Source: Mangrovibacterium marinum
GTDB lineage: Bacteria > Bacteroidota > Bacteroidia > Bacteroidales > Prolixibacteraceae
Length of the DNA: 64,000 nucleotides
Assembly: GCF_003046625.1 (NCBI RefSeq)
Contig: NZ_QAAD01000010.1
Span: 62,001-126,000, forward strand
Reading direction: 5' to 3'
In this document: positions 44,317-52,768 of the stretch, in pieces
How the letters are laid out: each line of letters begins with the position of its first letter
Position numbering within the stretch: position 1 is the first letter of the stretch
Position numbers and translations under genes: made by a program
Notes under the pieces: model-generated
Told to the model about the DNA's origin: nothing
Database searches by the model: none
Seen by the model: only the letters and a program-made list of their open reading frames with translations

Positions 44317-45475
44317 TTTGCTATTTGTGCTGGGGGCAAGCGCTGCTCCGGCACAGCAAAGCCTGGATGAATGCTTGCAAACCATTGTTGCCAACAATAT
44401 GGCCTACCGGGCACAGCAGGCCGGGGCCAAGGCGCAACAGGTCGAAAACCGACTGGGCAACACGCCCGATAATCCGCAGATAGAAGGCGGCTACCTATGG
44501 GGAAGTCCTTCGGCTATAGGACATCGTAAAGACTTTTCGGTGAGCCAGGAATTGGCTTTTCCAACGGTTTATCACCATCAACGGAAACTGGCCGATTTGC
44601 GCGATCAGCAGGCGGAGATGAGCAGCGATCAATTTCGTTTGGAGGTGATGCAGCAAGCTGCTCAGCTGTGGGTGGAGCTGGTGTCGCTGAACCAGCGCAT
44701 TGCCATTCAAGAAGAACGAAGCCGGCAGGCTCAGGCGTTGGCCGATGCCTATGCGGAGCGTCTGGTGGCCGGCGATGCCAACCGGATTGATCGGAATAAA
44801 GCAGCCTTGAATCAGCTGCAAGCCCAAAAAACGCTGGATGCTTTGCAGCAGGAACGGGAGCTGCTTCAACTTAGCCTGGAAGCCCTTAACGGAAACCAGC
44901 CACTGCCGGTTGCTCGAACCAGCTACGAGGCGGTAGTCTTGCCACCCGATTTCGAGCGCTGGGCTAGCCAGCTGCTGGCGCAAAATCCGCAGGCCCGCTG
45001 GTATGTGCTGGAAGCCGATGCCGCCAAACGCGCCGTAAAGCTGAACCAAAGCCGGAGCTTGCCCAGCATCAGCGGTGGCTATATGATGGAGAAAACTGTT
45101 GGCGAGCAATTTCAGGGAGTTACCTTGGGGCTGTCGGTTCCGCTCTGGGAGAATAAACAGGCTGTAAAAGCTGCTCGCCTGCGACAGGAAGCGGCAGTGT
45201 TGGAGCAGCAAAGCGTTCAACTTCAGTTGAAAGCGGAGCTGTATCAACGCTATCGTGCTGTTGAGCTGGCCTCGGCTCGGGTGGATGATATGCGCCGGCA
45301 GCTCGCTTCGTTTCGGCAACAGGACTTGCTGGATGATGCACTCGAGGCCGGACAGATTTCGTTGATCGACTATCTGCTCGAACTGCAGTATGACTACCAG
45401 GCCGTGGATGAACTGTACGAAGCTGAAAAACAATTGCAGCTGGCCTGGGTGAGCATCAAGGTTTGGGAGATGTGA
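44297..45475 (+). CDS. TolC-type outer-membrane factor of the metal efflux system
   Basis: 392 residues with a signal peptide (about 1-19, ending PAQ). Two halves of long helices (VENRLGNTPDNPQIEG, QQAAQLWVELVSLNQRIAIQEER, AERLVAGDANRIDRNKAALN) and strands (GVTLGLSVPLWENKQAVKAAR) match the CusC/CzcC family. It forms the outer-membrane exit duct of the tripartite pump. It overlaps the pump gene by 20 bp, so translation is coupled. It is the last gene of the operon. Confidence 0.92.
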   Translation: MKKLLYSLLFVLGASAAPAQQSLDECLQTIVANNMAYRAQQAGAKAQQVENRLGNTPDNPQIEGGYLWGSPSAIGHRKDFSVSQELAFPTVYHHQRKLADLRDQQAEMSSDQFRLEVMQQAAQLWVELVSLNQRIAIQEERSRQAQALADAYAERLVAGDANRIDRNKAALNQLQAQKTLDALQQERELLQLSLEALNGNQPLPVARTSYEAVVLPPDFERWASQLLAQNPQARWYVLEADAAKRAVKLNQSRSLPSISGGYMMEKTVGEQFQGVTLGLSVPLWENKQAVKAARLRQEAAVLEQQSVQLQLKAELYQRYRAVELASARVDDMRRQLASFRQQDLLDDALEAGQISLIDYLLELQYDYQAVDELYEAEKQLQLAWVSIKVWEM

Positions 45476-45494
45476 GGCTTGAGTCTTGAGTTTT

Positions 45495-45554
45495 GAGTAG
45501 TGAGTAGTGAGTAGTGAGTAGTGAGTAGTGAGTAGTGAGTAGTGAGTAGTGAGT
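45495..45554. repeat. Microsatellite of the 7-bp unit GAGTAGT
   Basis: About eight and a half nearly perfect copies of GAGTAGT, 20 bp after the end of the efflux operon. The unit is a multiple of neither two nor three, and the tract is outside any gene. Confidence 0.95.
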
Positions 45555-45795
45555 GAAGAGACGGGAGTCATTCGTTGTCATTTGATGGTCATTGGGTCAT
45601 TGAGCTGTCAGTCCCTCAATCCTTCAATAAGTCGCAGTGTTCAGCCGGGAGTCATTAGTCATGGGTTGTCATTTATCGTCATTTATTGTTAGTGCATAAG
45701 TCCAGAGCGCATGAGTCCGATAATCCGAATGTCGAGTAATCTGGAGATTAGTCATTTATTGTCATTCCATGGTTCTTGGGGCATTGAGCTGTCAG

Positions 45796-45850
45796 TCCTT
45801 CACTCCTTCACTCCTTCACTCCTTCATTCCTTCATTCCTTCAATCCCTCA
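45796..45850. repeat. Tandem 9-bp repeat TCCTTCACT
   Basis: About six copies of TCCTTCACT, drifting to TCCTTCATT and TCCTTCAAT at the 3' end. It lies in the same gene-less region as the 7-bp microsatellite. Confidence 0.9.
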
Positions 45851-45980
45851 ACAAGTGCATAAGTCCGGCCATCGGTGAGCTTTACGTCTTCTTTGCGAAT
45901 TTTGCTGTTAAAATCAGCAAACGCGAAGGAGGCGCAAAGTCACCGGATTAAGCCGAAGGTTATCAGGCTAAATCAACCGT

Positions 45981-47282
45981 TTATTGCCCGGGGACAGGTA
46001 TCGACTTATTCATATCCACCTGTCCCATAACAAATGTTTTAGGGCCGAGTCTCAGTTCGCTGTTGAGTACTTCATCCCAGCTCACTGTTTGTCCGGTGTA
46101 GGCCGACATTCGACCCATTATTGCCGTTAAGGTTGACTCGGCGGTAATGACGGCATCATTCAGCTCGGTTCCTGTTCTGATGGCTTCTACCAAGTCGACC
46201 AGTTCTTGGGTGTACGATCTTCGGAAGAAATACAGCGGATCTTTTTCCTGCTCTTCACTTAAGGGGTATTTCCAGCTGATCTCGCCGGAATTGGAGAAAA
46301 TCGTGTTTTCACAATTGGTATAGCCTTTGGTTCCCCGAATCAGGTCGCTCACCTGGTTGGTGCAGCCATTGATCTGTCGGCACATACTGTTAACATGAAC
46401 ATTGCCCGGATAGGTGAAATCAATACTGAAGTTATCATATTGATCTCCGGTAATGCGGCGCTGGCGGCTCCCAAAGCCAGTTGCTGATTCAGGGTGAGAT
46501 CCGATAAACCAGTTCATCAGGTCGATATTGTGAATGTGTTGTTCCACAATGTGATCGCCCGATAGCCAGGTCCAGTTTACCCAATTGCGGATCATGGCTT
46601 CCATTTCGCTCCATTGAGCCTGCGGGTTAACATGCCACAGTTTTCCCTGCATATAATAGCAGTTTCCCGAAATGATTTCACCAATAGTGCCGTTTTTAAC
46701 CCGGTTATGCGTATTGATATAATCCAGCTGGTGTCTTTTGATGGTGCCCGTAACAACTTTTAATCCGCTTTCTTGTGCCTGTATGCCGTCAAGCATGATT
46801 GATCGGGCGCCAACCGGATCAACAGCCACTGGCTTTTCCATAAAAACATGTTTGTTGTTGCGAATCGCAGCCTTAAAGTGTTCAGGCCTGAAGTAGGGTG
46901 GGGTGGCCAGAATAACAAGATCAACACCGGCATCCATAACCTTTTCATAAGCGTCCACTCCAACAAAACAGTTTTGATCGCTTATCTCAACCTTGCGCTT
47001 CTCCCGGATATTTTGGCGGCACTTGTTTAGTTTATCCTGAAAAATATCGCCTAAAGCCACTAACTCGAGGTTGGGCCCGGCGTCCAGGAAGTTAATGGCT
47101 GCTCCGGTTCCTCGGGAACCACATCCAATCAGCCCGGCTTTCAGTATTTTGCCGTCAGAAGCTTTTAGTGGCAAATCAATTTTTGTACTCGAGCGGTTAC
47201 ACGAATAGGTACTGTACGCCATTACAGCAGTGCTGCCGATGGCTATTTTGCTCAGGAAATTTCGTCTGGAGTAGTCTTTCAT
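45981..47282 (-). CDS. Gfo/Idh/MocA family oxidoreductase, Tat-exported
   Basis: 433 residues from the ATG at 47282, which puts the twin-arginine motif SRRNFLSK at residues 5-12; the longer frame from 47321 would run into the upstream gene. A Rossmann fold follows (KAGLIGCGSRGTGA), then the family EKP motif (HVFMEKPVAVDP) and the C-terminal beta-sheet domain. Family members act on sugars, inositols or modified glycosides using bound NAD(P). The secreted type is frequent in Bacteroidota. It lies 13 bp after a tetrahaem cytochrome fusion gene, so the two are probably one operon and may share an extracytoplasmic redox process; that is inference. Confidence 0.92.
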   Translation of the reverse strand: MKDYSRRNFLSKIAIGSTAVMAYSTYSCNRSSTKIDLPLKASDGKILKAGLIGCGSRGTGAAINFLDAGPNLELVALGDIFQDKLNKCRQNIREKRKVEISDQNCFVGVDAYEKVMDAGVDLVILATPPYFRPEHFKAAIRNNKHVFMEKPVAVDPVGARSIMLDGIQAQESGLKVVTGTIKRHQLDYINTHNRVKNGTIGEIISGNCYYMQGKLWHVNPQAQWSEMEAMIRNWVNWTWLSGDHIVEQHIHNIDLMNWFIGSHPESATGFGSRQRRITGDQYDNFSIDFTYPGNVHVNSMCRQINGCTNQVSDLIRGTKGYTNCENTIFSNSGEISWKYPLSEEQEKDPLYFFRRSYTQELVDLVEAIRTGTELNDAVITAESTLTAIMGRMSAYTGQTVSWDEVLNSELRLGPKTFVMGQVDMNKSIPVPGQ

Positions 47283-47295
47283 AAAATAAAATCTT

Positions 47296-48651
47296 TTATT
47301 CAGGTTGATAGGGAAGGACAACGCGAAATCCTACATCGTTACAGTCCGAGTACCACCAAATACTCTTCGGCATCTGCGGATCGGTTCGTAGCCAGCGCTC
47401 CGTTTGGGTTGATTCGCGTTGCGTTGGACGAAGTTCGTCCCGATCAGATTTAAAAGATCCTCCCTTGATGACATGTTCAGCACTCAAGCTGTCCAAAATA
47501 ACAGGATCATTTTTAAACTTCGAATAGTAGGACATCCGGTCTTCGGTGTAACTGTCGGCGCAAAATTCCTTTACATTTCCAAACAGATTTCGGGCTCCGA
47601 TAGCATCGCTGTTGACATCGGATGGCTCAATGGTGGATTGAGTATCGTAGTTGGCTGTCTCTTTCGTGATTAATCGGTCTTTTGTCGCCATTTGTGCTGC
47701 TCGTTCCCATTCAGCTTCAGTGGGCAAGCGGTAGCTTTTGCCGGTTTTTTGGCTTAGCCATTGGCAGAATACGGTTGCTGCATGGTGGGTCATGGTGATG
47801 GCCGGGCGCGAACCCATGCCCCAGCCCTGATCCGGGTTACCCCATGGAGGCGTGGCTCCGCTAATGCCATCCACCGATTTCTCGTTGCGCCCCTGGCCTT
47901 CGGTTTCGCTTAAAAAGAGCAGGTATAAATTCCAGCTTACTTCAATCTCGCCAATAAAAAAGGCTGAGATATTGATCTCGGTTTGTTGGTTGTTTTCGCG
48001 GAAAGTTGTTGCACCACCTGGAATGGCGATCATCGTAAACGAGAGTCTACTGTTGGGGATGGTTTCTGTGAAATTGGCTAATTTTTTTATTGTGTGTGAA
48101 TGCTGATAGATGGTGTCTGTCGATGTTGTTTTTACCGGCCGGATCAACGATTTATAGTCGGGGGTGTGCCCCGTATGCAGATGACATTCGATACAATGCA
48201 TCTTTGTTGGATTGAGGTGATATTTCAGGTGTCCCTTTTGGCCTTTTTCTGAAAGGCTTTGCGGAAATAAATCAGGGTGACATTGAATGCACGAGTTTTT
48301 AAAAACATGGCGTTGAGCCTGATCTGTTTGTGATTTGGCAAGCCAGTCAATGGAGTCGTGATCTTTAAAATGATAGGCATATAAATCGTTTAAGCCGGCT
48401 TTTATTTTGGCCTGGTAATAGCCCTGGCCCCTCGGTGGAAGATGGCAATCAACACAGCCTGCTTTAACAGAGTCATTGCGGTGATGAATTGATTTGTTCC
48501 AGGAACTGTAGTTGTGATTATGGACGTGACAACTGTTGCAATATTCATTTGTTGAGGTATATGCATCGCCTTTTCGGATTCCGGTGTAAAGCAAGTACAG
48601 TACCGCGATAAGTATGGCTGATAACGCTAATCCTTTGTATCGTCCGGGCAT
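47296..48651 (-). CDS. Fusion of NapC/NirT-type tetrahaem cytochrome c with a SUMF1/PvdO-like domain
   Basis: 451 residues. One membrane helix (about 8-22) anchors an N-terminal cytochrome with four haem motifs: CNSCH (38-42), CVDCH (66-70), CIQCH (121-125) and CIECH (153-157), spaced as in NrfH/NapC quinol dehydrogenases. From about 205 a SUMF1 (FGE-sulfatase) fold follows: FTMIAIPGG, AFFIGEIEVSWNLYL, YRLPTEAEWERAA, NLFGNVKEFCADSY, HVIKGGSF and DVGFRVV. The catalytic Cys pair of true formylglycine-generating enzymes is absent, so sulfatase activation is unlikely. A role passing electrons from quinol to a periplasmic partner is possible. It leads the operon with the Gfo/Idh/MocA gene. Confidence 0.9.
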   Translation of the reverse strand: MPGRYKGLALSAILIAVLYLLYTGIRKGDAYTSTNEYCNSCHVHNHNYSSWNKSIHHRNDSVKAGCVDCHLPPRGQGYYQAKIKAGLNDLYAYHFKDHDSIDWLAKSQTDQAQRHVFKNSCIQCHPDLFPQSLSEKGQKGHLKYHLNPTKMHCIECHLHTGHTPDYKSLIRPVKTTSTDTIYQHSHTIKKLANFTETIPNSRLSFTMIAIPGGATTFRENNQQTEINISAFFIGEIEVSWNLYLLFLSETEGQGRNEKSVDGISGATPPWGNPDQGWGMGSRPAITMTHHAATVFCQWLSQKTGKSYRLPTEAEWERAAQMATKDRLITKETANYDTQSTIEPSDVNSDAIGARNLFGNVKEFCADSYTEDRMSYYSKFKNDPVILDSLSAEHVIKGGSFKSDRDELRPTQRESTQTERWLRTDPQMPKSIWWYSDCNDVGFRVVLPYQPE

Positions 48652-48709
48652 CTCTTTGGGCTTTTATTGTCGCAGGTTAAGGTGGTTTGTGAGACGTATT
48701 TTCAGAGCG

Positions 48710-48740
48710 CAAACCTAATTATTGAATGGTTTATATGCAA
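48710..48740 (-). promoter_or_regulatory. Candidate promoter of the cytochrome/SUMF1 operon
   Basis: Minus strand: TTG (48740-48738), a 20-bp spacer, then TAGGTTTG (48717-48710), close to the TTTG...TAnnTTTG consensus and 59 bp before the ATG at 48651. Confidence 0.45.
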
Positions 48741-48978
48741 GCAAATAGCAACAAGTTATGCCATTTGTTTTTCCGCTTTGAGCCTTAATCGAGCTCCTGA
48801 AAAACACGGGTGAATGCCATAGACAACTCAGGAGGCTTGCAGCGTGTAACAAATTGAAGGAGCAATTCAATTGAAATCGGTCTAAATCGCGTAGCTATTT
48901 GCAACTAGCTTGGTTCATGCAAACTCCATACTTTAACCAATTTTGCTGCGAACTTTCTATTAGCTTTTTATATCTGAG

Positions 48979-49022
48979 CATACAGGAAGCATACAGAAAC
49001 CTTACAGAAACCTTATAGAAAG
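48979..49022. repeat. Four tandem 11-bp repeats
   Basis: CATACAGGAAG, CATACAGAAAC, CTTACAGAAAC and CTTATAGAAAG follow one another without gaps. The 11-bp period is one helical turn, as in some regulator binding arrays, but it lies 327 bp before the sialidase ATG and may be chance. Confidence 0.7.
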
Positions 49023-49348
49023 CTCTGCTTTGCTCCGACGAAATTCCGGTTGTTTTCGGGTATAAACACTCGAAAACGACGCTATAACTGAAGGTTAACA
49101 AGTATAATCGTGGGCGATAATGCAGTTGTATGTCTGTTGAAATACCAGAATGTCATTGTTGGGCTTAATAATCAAAAAAAATGTCAGCATGGCTAGGGTC
49201 TCTCTACGGTTTGTCGTTTATATAGATAACATTGTAATGGTACAGAGAAATAATTTTACTTGATTTTTGGAGAAAGCCAGTTGCAGAAACAGTGAGAGAA
49301 GCGGAATAGGAAGAATTAACACACGCTAAATAATTAACAATTAATCGT

Positions 49349-52294
49349 ATGAAGAGAAATTTACAAAGAGGAACTTTCCGATTTAAAGGAAATTATTATC
49401 GCTTCTATTTATCGGCAGTCTCACTTCTGCTATTCTTGAGTTATTCGGCTACGCTGTATGCCCAACCGGTAATTAGCACCGAAGATTCCCCTGTCTGGTT
49501 TAAAATAGAATCGGCTTGTACGGACCCGGTAACCTTAGGTGGTGCTTATACCGGTCCAACCGATTTAACAGGTTATGTATTGTACGATCCTGCCTCAAGC
49601 GATAACCGAATTTATGCCAGGGTTGAACAAGGTGGTGATGCCGAATTGTGGGCAATGATTGAAGCCGATGGTATTGTTAAGTTGAAAAATAAAGCGACTA
49701 ACCGTTACATGACCGGTTCCCATTCGCTTAATGATGTTGGTGAGAATGTAAGTTATGGCACCTATGGTAGCGACCAATATTGGATAAAATCAGGAACACA
49801 GAATACTGTTGTTATTTGGAATAATCTAAAATGTGACCGGTTAAGCGGAGGACGGATTGATTCAAATACAGCATTTTATATAAGAGTGCAAAGCGACACG
49901 AAGAGTATTTTGGGAGCCCTTATAAATTCAGCAATTAGTCTCAAAAGCGAGATGACTGGAACAAATCCCGGCTACATTCTGCCTGATGGTGATGCCGTAA
50001 TTACTTTTGATGAAGCGATTGCCGGCGCAGAAGCTGTTTATAACTCGGTAGATGAGTCACCCGATTATCAATCAGCAACCGATCAATTGGAGGCAGCTAT
50101 TGTTACTTTTAAAAGCACTCCTGTAAATACTGTTGTTGTTAGCACTGAGACCAACGAAACATGGTACTTCTTTGAATCGGCAGCGATTAACGACTATTGT
50201 GCCGGAAAAGTTATTAACGATGTTGAGGGAACATTAGGTGTAGTGTATAACTTTGCCGACAAGCAATTGAACCCCAGGATGCTATGGAAGATTGTTGATG
50301 CCGGCAATAATCAATATGCTTTTGTAAATATGGCTTCCGGTTTATACTTTGGTAAAACCGGTGAGAGTTATACCGGTGTCCAGCCATCGGAAACACCGGT
50401 GGCTTATAATGTCGAATATCTTGGCGAAAGAGGCCAGTTTGTGATCAAAGAGGATGGGGCACTGCCGCTTCATTGTCAGCAAAATGGTTCAAAAATTGTT
50501 ACTTGGGATGGAGGACTGGATTCACCGTCGGCATGGCGATTTGTTGAAGTTGACGACGCTAGCGCACCAATAAGTATTACGAGCCTTACCGTCAGAAATG
50601 GATTGGTTAGCACAGGAATTGGTAATGTTGACTTTGCTGCAACTTATTTTACAATGGAAGTGGAAGGGCTTACCGGTTCGTCGCTTTTGGATCAGGTAAA
50701 TGTTGCTCTGGAAGGTACTACGAACCTTAGTGATATTGAGAATATTCGAATTTATTATCTGGGCAATGATATTCGTTTCGATCCGGAAGTACATCCGCAG
50801 GTTGCCTCGTCAAGTGAGCTTGATTATATGATGCAAATAAATCCGGATGCCGATTTTGAGGTGCCGGCGGGCAGTCAGAATTTTGCAGTTGTCGTCGATG
50901 TTACGGAAACGGCCAATGAGGGCGATAAAATAAAAATCAGCGTTGAATCTGTCGCACTTCAGGGGAGTGACGTTTGCATGGCTCAAAATCCGGATCCTGC
51001 TTACGAGGCTACTATTTTCTTAACCCAAAGTACTCTTTTTTCACCCGGAGATTATGGTTCACAGTACTATCGTATTCCAGCCATCGTTACGGCAAATGAT
51101 GGAACTTTAGTGGCCGCAACCGATCGTCGGAAAAACAATATATCTGATCTTCCGGGAGATATAGATGTGTACATTAGTCGTTCTGCCGATAAGGGAAAGA
51201 CATGGTCTGAACCTTTAATGATTGCCGGGGAAAACACGGATACAGGCTATGGAGATCCGGCACTGGTCGTCGAGAAAGAGAGTGGCAAGATATTCTGTTT
51301 CATGGCACATGATAAAGGGTTCTTTGCTTCCACGCCTGCTGATCCAATCCGGATTACGGTGTGCGAAAGTTCCGATAATGGCGCGAGTTGGACAGAGCCA
51401 AGAGATATAACTGATAACATTTATGGCGCAGGATGTAGTAATGCGACTTCAAAAAACTGGGATGGTGTGTTTGTTTCCTCGGGTAGGGGGCTTCAGCTGC
51501 GCAACGGACGACTGATTTTAGCTATGGCAGTGCGGGATGGTTCCGGAGGTATCAATAATTACGCATTATATTCGGATGATAAAGGGGAGAACTGGACGGT
51601 GAATACAAATTTGATCCATTCTGGCGGCGACGAGGCAAAATTTGTACAGCGAAATAATGGTGATGTTGTTATCTCAATCAGAAACGGAGGTCATCGCGAA
51701 TGGAATGTTTCAACCGATAACGGAGATACCTGGGGAACAAGTACGATTCATCAGGATCTTGTAGATCCGGCCTGTAACGGTGAGATTTTAAATTATACAT
51801 CTACTTTGGACGGATACGAAAAAAACAGGATGCTACATTCATTAGCTTACGCCTCCAGTCGCGTGAATGTATCGCTTTTGCTTAGTTACGACGAAGGTGA
51901 GACTTTCCCTATTGTTAAAACAATATGTCCGGCTTCATCGGCTTATTCGGTTATTACCAAACTCGATGATGGAACCATTGGTGTTTATTATGAAGATGGA
52001 TCGGTTAGTCAATACGATTTGGTATATGTGCGTGTTTCACTGGACTGGCTTACCGACGGGCAGGATCAATATTCTTCGCCAATGTCTACTGCAGTAGATG
52101 ACATCATTAATGATGCTGAAGATATTATAATTACGGTTAGTGATGGACAAGTATTTGTGAAAAATAAGAAGGGCGAAGTCGATTACCAAATATTTGATAT
52201 TTCAGGTAAAAAGTTGCAGCCAAACCGCAGGTTAAAAACGGGTATATACATTGTCCGGACTGAAAATTTGTGCGAAAAAGTGATGATTCTATAA
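49349..52294 (+). CDS. Secreted GH33 sialidase with type IX secretion sorting domain
   Basis: 981 residues. A signal peptide (to about residue 38, YAQ) precedes a beta-trefoil-like region (about 45-185), a helical spacer, a second such region (about 265-400), and a sialidase N-terminal beta domain (about 405-555, SITSLTVRNGLVSTG). The six-bladed propeller starts with YRIP (574-577) holding the first carboxylate-binding Arg. Asp boxes: SADKGKTW (about 610-618), SSDNGASW (674-681), SDDKGENW (741-748), STDNGDTW (788-795) and SYDEGETF (846-853). The last 65 residues (VKNKKGEVDYQIFDISGKKL, then GIYIVRT) are a type A T9SS tail. It releases terminal sialic acids at the cell surface or outside. No sialic-acid uptake genes are adjacent. 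Confidence 0.93.
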   Translation: MKRNLQRGTFRFKGNYYRFYLSAVSLLLFLSYSATLYAQPVISTEDSPVWFKIESACTDPVTLGGAYTGPTDLTGYVLYDPASSDNRIYARVEQGGDAELWAMIEADGIVKLKNKATNRYMTGSHSLNDVGENVSYGTYGSDQYWIKSGTQNTVVIWNNLKCDRLSGGRIDSNTAFYIRVQSDTKSILGALINSAISLKSEMTGTNPGYILPDGDAVITFDEAIAGAEAVYNSVDESPDYQSATDQLEAAIVTFKSTPVNTVVVSTETNETWYFFESAAINDYCAGKVINDVEGTLGVVYNFADKQLNPRMLWKIVDAGNNQYAFVNMASGLYFGKTGESYTGVQPSETPVAYNVEYLGERGQFVIKEDGALPLHCQQNGSKIVTWDGGLDSPSAWRFVEVDDASAPISITSLTVRNGLVSTGIGNVDFAATYFTMEVEGLTGSSLLDQVNVALEGTTNLSDIENIRIYYLGNDIRFDPEVHPQVASSSELDYMMQINPDADFEVPAGSQNFAVVVDVTETANEGDKIKISVESVALQGSDVCMAQNPDPAYEATIFLTQSTLFSPGDYGSQYYRIPAIVTANDGTLVAATDRRKNNISDLPGDIDVYISRSADKGKTWSEPLMIAGENTDTGYGDPALVVEKESGKIFCFMAHDKGFFASTPADPIRITVCESSDNGASWTEPRDITDNIYGAGCSNATSKNWDGVFVSSGRGLQLRNGRLILAMAVRDGSGGINNYALYSDDKGENWTVNTNLIHSGGDEAKFVQRNNGDVVISIRNGGHREWNVSTDNGDTWGTSTIHQDLVDPACNGEILNYTSTLDGYEKNRMLHSLAYASSRVNVSLLLSYDEGETFPIVKTICPASSAYSVITKLDDGTIGVYYEDGSVSQYDLVYVRVSLDWLTDGQDQYSSPMSTAVDDIINDAEDIIITVSDGQVFVKNKKGEVDYQIFDISGKKLQPNRRLKTGIYIVRTENLCEKVMIL

Positions 52295-52307
52295 GTTTTA
52301 AGAGGTT

Positions 52308-52351
52308 CGAATAAGCGTGTTATCAGCGAGCATTGCCGTTGAGCTTATTCG
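52308..52351 (+). terminator. Possible terminator hairpin after the sialidase gene
   Basis: Perfect 9-bp stem CGAATAAGC/GCTTATTCG with a 26-nt loop, 13 bp after the stop codon. The loop is long and no T-run follows, so the function is uncertain. Confidence 0.45.
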
Positions 52352-52520
52352 TGATGCAAAGCCGATCCTTGGAGGCGGGCAACTTCTCCGCTGATATGGC
52401 GCTTTTAGTCTTGTTCTGCTCCCGGAAGGAAAACGTTTGGCAATGAGCTAATCCGGCAATGAGGCTAATGATTTGACCTCCTTTGCAACCTGGTTTTACA
52501 AGCCCTCTTATTGCGTCAGA

Positions 52521-52576
52521 TTTGGGTTTAAAATTGACTGAGTCGATGAGTCTTCGCAGTCAATTTTAAACCCAAA
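52521..52576. repeat. Perfect 20-bp inverted repeat with 16-nt loop
   Basis: TTTGGGTTTAAAATTGACTG (52521-52540) is exactly complementary to 52557-52576. Outside the stem a near match continues (GCGTC against GATGC). It is longer than needed for a terminator and lacks a T-run; it could be a miniature transposable element, a protein-binding palindrome or the processed hairpin of a small RNA. Confidence 0.85.
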
Positions 52577-52674
52577 AGATGCGATGAGAAGCGCATACCT
52601 TCCTGTTTTTGTTTTTTTTATGGCACATCCTTTCGCCGTTTTTTCTTTTTTTATTGTCTGCTACCGGCGCTGAA

Positions 52675-52705
52675 TTGCAGAACTGCCTGAAAGGTTTTAG
52701 ATTTG
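52675..52705 (+). promoter_or_regulatory. Candidate promoter of the MscS gene
   Basis: TTG (52675-52677), 20 bp, TAGATTTG (52698-52705) fits the Bacteroidota consensus with one base missing from the -33 box. It is 63 bp before the ATG at 52769. Confidence 0.5.
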
Positions 52706-52768
52706 TATAAGCAGCATCGGGGGGGCCGCCCTAGGGAATCGCTCTGTGAGCCACACCTAAAATTAGCG

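Larger units (their letters stand above)
45476..45980. other. 505-bp gene-less region rich in short tandem repeats
   Basis: Besides the two micro-repeats listed separately, it contains a duplicated phrase: CATTGAGCTGTCAGTCC occurs near 45597 and again near 45782, and GTCATTTATTGTCATT-like pieces recur. Open frames here consist of translated repeats (for example TTHYSLL) and are not real genes. No terminator was found. Confidence 0.7.
48652..49348. other. 697-bp gene-less region between the cytochrome operon and the sialidase gene
   Basis: It holds divergent promoters and the 11-bp tandem repeat. A short open frame (48895-49101, minus) translates to repeat sequence and is not convincing. No RNA gene was recognised. 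Confidence 0.5.
52295..52768. other. 474-bp gene-less region between sialidase and MscS genes
   Basis: It holds two inverted repeats (listed separately) and a candidate promoter for the MscS gene. Nothing else recognised. Confidence 0.5.

Noticed and set aside
44495-45571. 358-codon minus-strand open frame opposite the TolC-like gene
   Set aside because: It begins in the 7-bp microsatellite (translated as TTHYSLL repeats) and otherwise shadows the efflux gene.
45769-45951. 60-codon frame in the micro-repeat region
   Set aside because: It is mainly translated 9-bp repeat (SFTPSLLHSF) and has no start signal.
47296-48651. Formylglycine-generating (sulfatase-activating) function for the SUMF1 domain
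   Set aside because: The catalytic Cys residues expected near GGSF and the C-terminal part are missing, and no sulfatase gene is adjacent.
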